Source of the DNA: Plantibacter sp. VKM Ac-2880
GTDB lineage: Bacteria; Actinomycetota; Actinomycetes; Actinomycetales; Microbacteriaceae
DNA: 64,000 nucleotides
Assembly (NCBI RefSeq): GCF_015351235.1
Contig: NZ_JADKSJ010000002.1
Location: forward strand, 372,001-436,000
Direction: 5' to 3'
The translations under genes were made by a program, and so were the position numbers. Positions 62,362 through 64,000 of this stretch are shown in pieces. Below the pieces are notes generated by a model. The model was not told where the DNA came from. It made no database searches and saw only the letters and a program-made list of their open reading frames with translations. How positions within the stretch are numbered: position 1 is the first letter of the stretch; each line of letters begins with the position of its first letter.

Positions 62362-64000
62362 TCAGGCGCGGAGGCGGTAACGGAGCGCGGCGAGTTCTGC
62401 CCGAAGGGCGGCCGGGACGCGGCTTCCGAAGGTGTCGAAGAAGGCCTCGGTGAGGTCGCATTCGGCGAGCCAGGAGTCGCGATCCACGGCGAACAGCGCG
62501 TCGAGGGCGTCCCCCGGCAGGTCGACGCCGTCGAGGTTCAGCTCGTCGACGAGCGGCAGCCCACCGATGGCCGACACCCGTGACCCGGCCTCGTGCTCCA
62601 GCCGCCGGACGATCCACTCGATGACCCGGGCGTTCTCGCCGAAGCCCGGCCAGAGGAACGAACCGTCGGCGTCCTTGCGGAACCAGTTGACCTGGAAGAT
62701 CCTCGGCGCCTTCCCGTGGTCGAGCGCACCGCCGACGCGCAGCCAGTGGCCCCAGTAGTCGGCCATGTTGTACCCGCAGAAGGGCAGCATCGCGAAGGGG
62801 TCGCGGCGGAGTTCGCCGACCGTGCCCTCGGCAGCCGCGGTCTGCTCAGAGGAGATCGTGGCGCCCATGAACACGCCGTGCTCCCAGCTGCTCGCCTCCA
62901 CCACGAGCGGCACGTTCGTGGCCCGGCGTCCGCCGAAGAGGATCGCGTCGAGCGGCACGCCGTCGGCCGCGTCCCAGTCCGGGGCGATCGACGGGCACTG
63001 CGCCGCCGCGACGGTGAACCGTGAGTTCGGGTGCGCCGCCGGGCGACCGGAGTCCGGCGTCCAGTCCTGACCCTGCCAGTCGATGAGGTGCGCCGGCGGC
63101 TCGGGGGTGAGCCCCTCCCACCACACGTCGCCGTCGTCGCGGAGGGCCACGTTCGTGAAGATCGTGTTGCCCCACAGGGTGTCGACGGCCGTCGCGTTCG
63201 TCGTCGCCCCCGTGCCGGGCGCCACGCCGAAGAAGCCGGCCTCCGGGTTGATCGCGTACAGGCGGCCGTCGTCGCCGGGACGGATCCAGGCGATGTCGTC
63301 GCCCAGCGTCTCGACCCGCCACCCGGGGATCGTGGGCCGCAGCATCGCGAGATTGGTCTTGCCGCAGGCCGAGGGGAAGGCCGCAGCGAGATGGAAGGCA
63401 CGCCCTTCCGGCGAGGTCACCCGCACGAGGAGCATGTGTTCGGCCAACCAGCCCTCGTCCCGCCCGATCACCGAGGCGATCCGCAGGGCGAAGCACTTCT
63501 TCGCGAGGAGGGCGTTACCGCCGTACCCTGAGCCGAAGGACCACACCTCGCGGGTCTCGGGGAACTGCACGATGTACTTCGTGTCGTTGCACGGCCAGAC
63601 GACGTCGGCCTGCCCGGACTCGAGCGGGGCACCGACCGAATGGACGGTGCGCACCCAGGGCGCACCGTCGGCGATGAGCTCGAGGACGCGGTCGCCCATC
63701 CGGGTCATGATCCCCATGCTGAGCACGGCGTAGGCGGAGTCGGTGATCTGCACCCCGAGCTGCGACAGCGGCCCGCCGACGGCACCCATCGAGAACGGGA
63801 CGACGTACATCGTCCGGCCGCGCATGCTGCCGGCGAAGACCGCGCGCAGTTCGGCTCGCATGGCGACCGGGTCGCGCCAGTTGTTCGTCGGACCGGCATC
63901 CTCCTCCGTCTCGGAGCAGATGAAGGTGCGGTCCTCCACCCGCGCGACGTCGCTCGGGTCGCTGCGGGCGAGGAAGCTGTTCGGCCGCCATTCGGGGTTG
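62362..64000 (-). CDS. pckG: Phosphoenolpyruvate carboxykinase (GTP), 5' end outside window
   Basis: Converts oxaloacetate and GTP to PEP, linking the TCA cycle to gluconeogenesis; it fits the glycerol and nucleoside catabolic genes here. The frame is open to the last base, so the N-terminus is missing; 545 residues are visible. Motifs in order: [20 protein letters not shown] near the window edge, [20 protein letters not shown] (about residue 155), the GTP and metal loop [16 protein letters not shown] (about 205), [11 protein letters not shown], and [20 protein letters not shown] (about 430). The internal ATG at 63939 is not the start. The right-hand 59-bp repeat lies just past its stop. Confidence 0.96.
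   Translation of the reverse strand, partial: NPEWRPNSFLARSDPSDVARVEDRTFICSETEEDAGPTNNWRDPVAMRAELRAVFAGSMRGRTMYVVPFSMGAVGGPLSQLGVQITDSAYAVLSMGIMTRMGDRVLELIADGAPWVRTVHSVGAPLESGQADVVWPCNDTKYIVQFPETREVWSFGSGYGGNALLAKKCFALRIASVIGRDEGWLAEHMLLVRVTSPEGRAFHLAAAFPSACGKTNLAMLRPTIPGWRVETLGDDIAWIRPGDDGRLYAINPEAGFFGVAPGTGATTNATAVDTLWGNTIFTNVALRDDGDVWWEGLTPEPPAHLIDWQGQDWTPDSGRPAAHPNSRFTVAAAQCPSIAPDWDAADGVPLDAILFGGRRATNVPLVVEASSWEHGVFMGATISSEQTAAAEGTVGELRRDPFAMLPFCGYNMADYWGHWLRVGGALDHGKAPRIFQVNWFRKDADGSFLWPGFGENARVIEWIVRRLEHEAGSRVSAIGGLPLVDELNLDGVDLPGDALDALFAVDRDSWLAECDLTEAFFDTFGSRVPAALRAELAALRYRLRA

Overview
High-GC actinobacterial chromosome, most like the family Microbacteriaceae. The evidence is the base composition, frequent GTG starts, the 'GGTCCCTGAG' palindromic intergenic repeat I associate with that family, and a gene order that follows the Mycobacterium tuberculosis Rv3276c-Rv3336c region (purK, PH-domain protein, birA, accD5, accE5, maf, accA3, lpdA, purine phosphorylase, pmmB, add, deoA, cdd, sdhCDAB, trpS). 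I see no rRNA, tRNA, CRISPR, phage or transposase gene. Most of the window is ordinary core metabolism; the unusual material is in regulation, repeats and a few accessory genes.

Layout. 1-5248: 3' part of a divergent glutamate synthase large subunit, then a diflavin reductase. 5261-5413: 20-bp repeat array. 5424-18189: purK, PH-domain protein, EI24 protein, birA, acyl-CoA carboxylase beta and epsilon subunits, a two-component locus with an extra kinase-like membrane protein, an RNA methyltransferase, maf and the biotinylated carboxylase alpha subunit. BirA, beta, epsilon and alpha together make the acyl-CoA carboxylase. 18244-24347: regulator with two LuxR-type HTH domains, lpdA, purine phosphorylase, sugar phosphomutase, and PTS IIB and IIA components without a IIC. 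24344-33226: nucleoside uptake and salvage on the minus strand: lipoprotein, ABC ATPase, two permeases, cdd, deoA, add. 33486-39305: ABC-F ATPase, secreted muralytic-like protein, mannose-1-phosphate guanylyltransferase with a small unknown gene, CorA. 39501-42974: succinate dehydrogenase. 43058-48080: PTS enzyme I, YihY protein, exonuclease III, trpS. 48172-53544: glycerol genes glpD-glpF-glpK with a divergent SorC-type regulator. 53648-57502: FMN riboswitch and ribD-ribE-ribBA-ribH. 57707-61148: MFS symporter and ABC exporter. 61152-62350: a frameshifted DUF559-type nuclease gene between two identical 59-bp double palindromes. 62362-64000: PEP carboxykinase, 5' end outside the window.

Regulation seen directly: at least fifteen genes have a TAnnnT-like -10 hexamer ending 6-8 nt before the start codon (exactly 6 in ten of them), which indicates leaderless transcription and settles several starts. 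There is also an FMN riboswitch with a possible expression platform, a DtxR/IdeR-like box before sdhC, a shared 14-bp motif at the two glp promoters, and strong hairpins between convergent genes.

Best candidate for something undescribed: the palindrome-flanked DUF559 cassette at 61152-62350. Next are the glutamate synthase/diflavin reductase pair and the degenerate kinase partner of the two-component system. Function in all three is inference.
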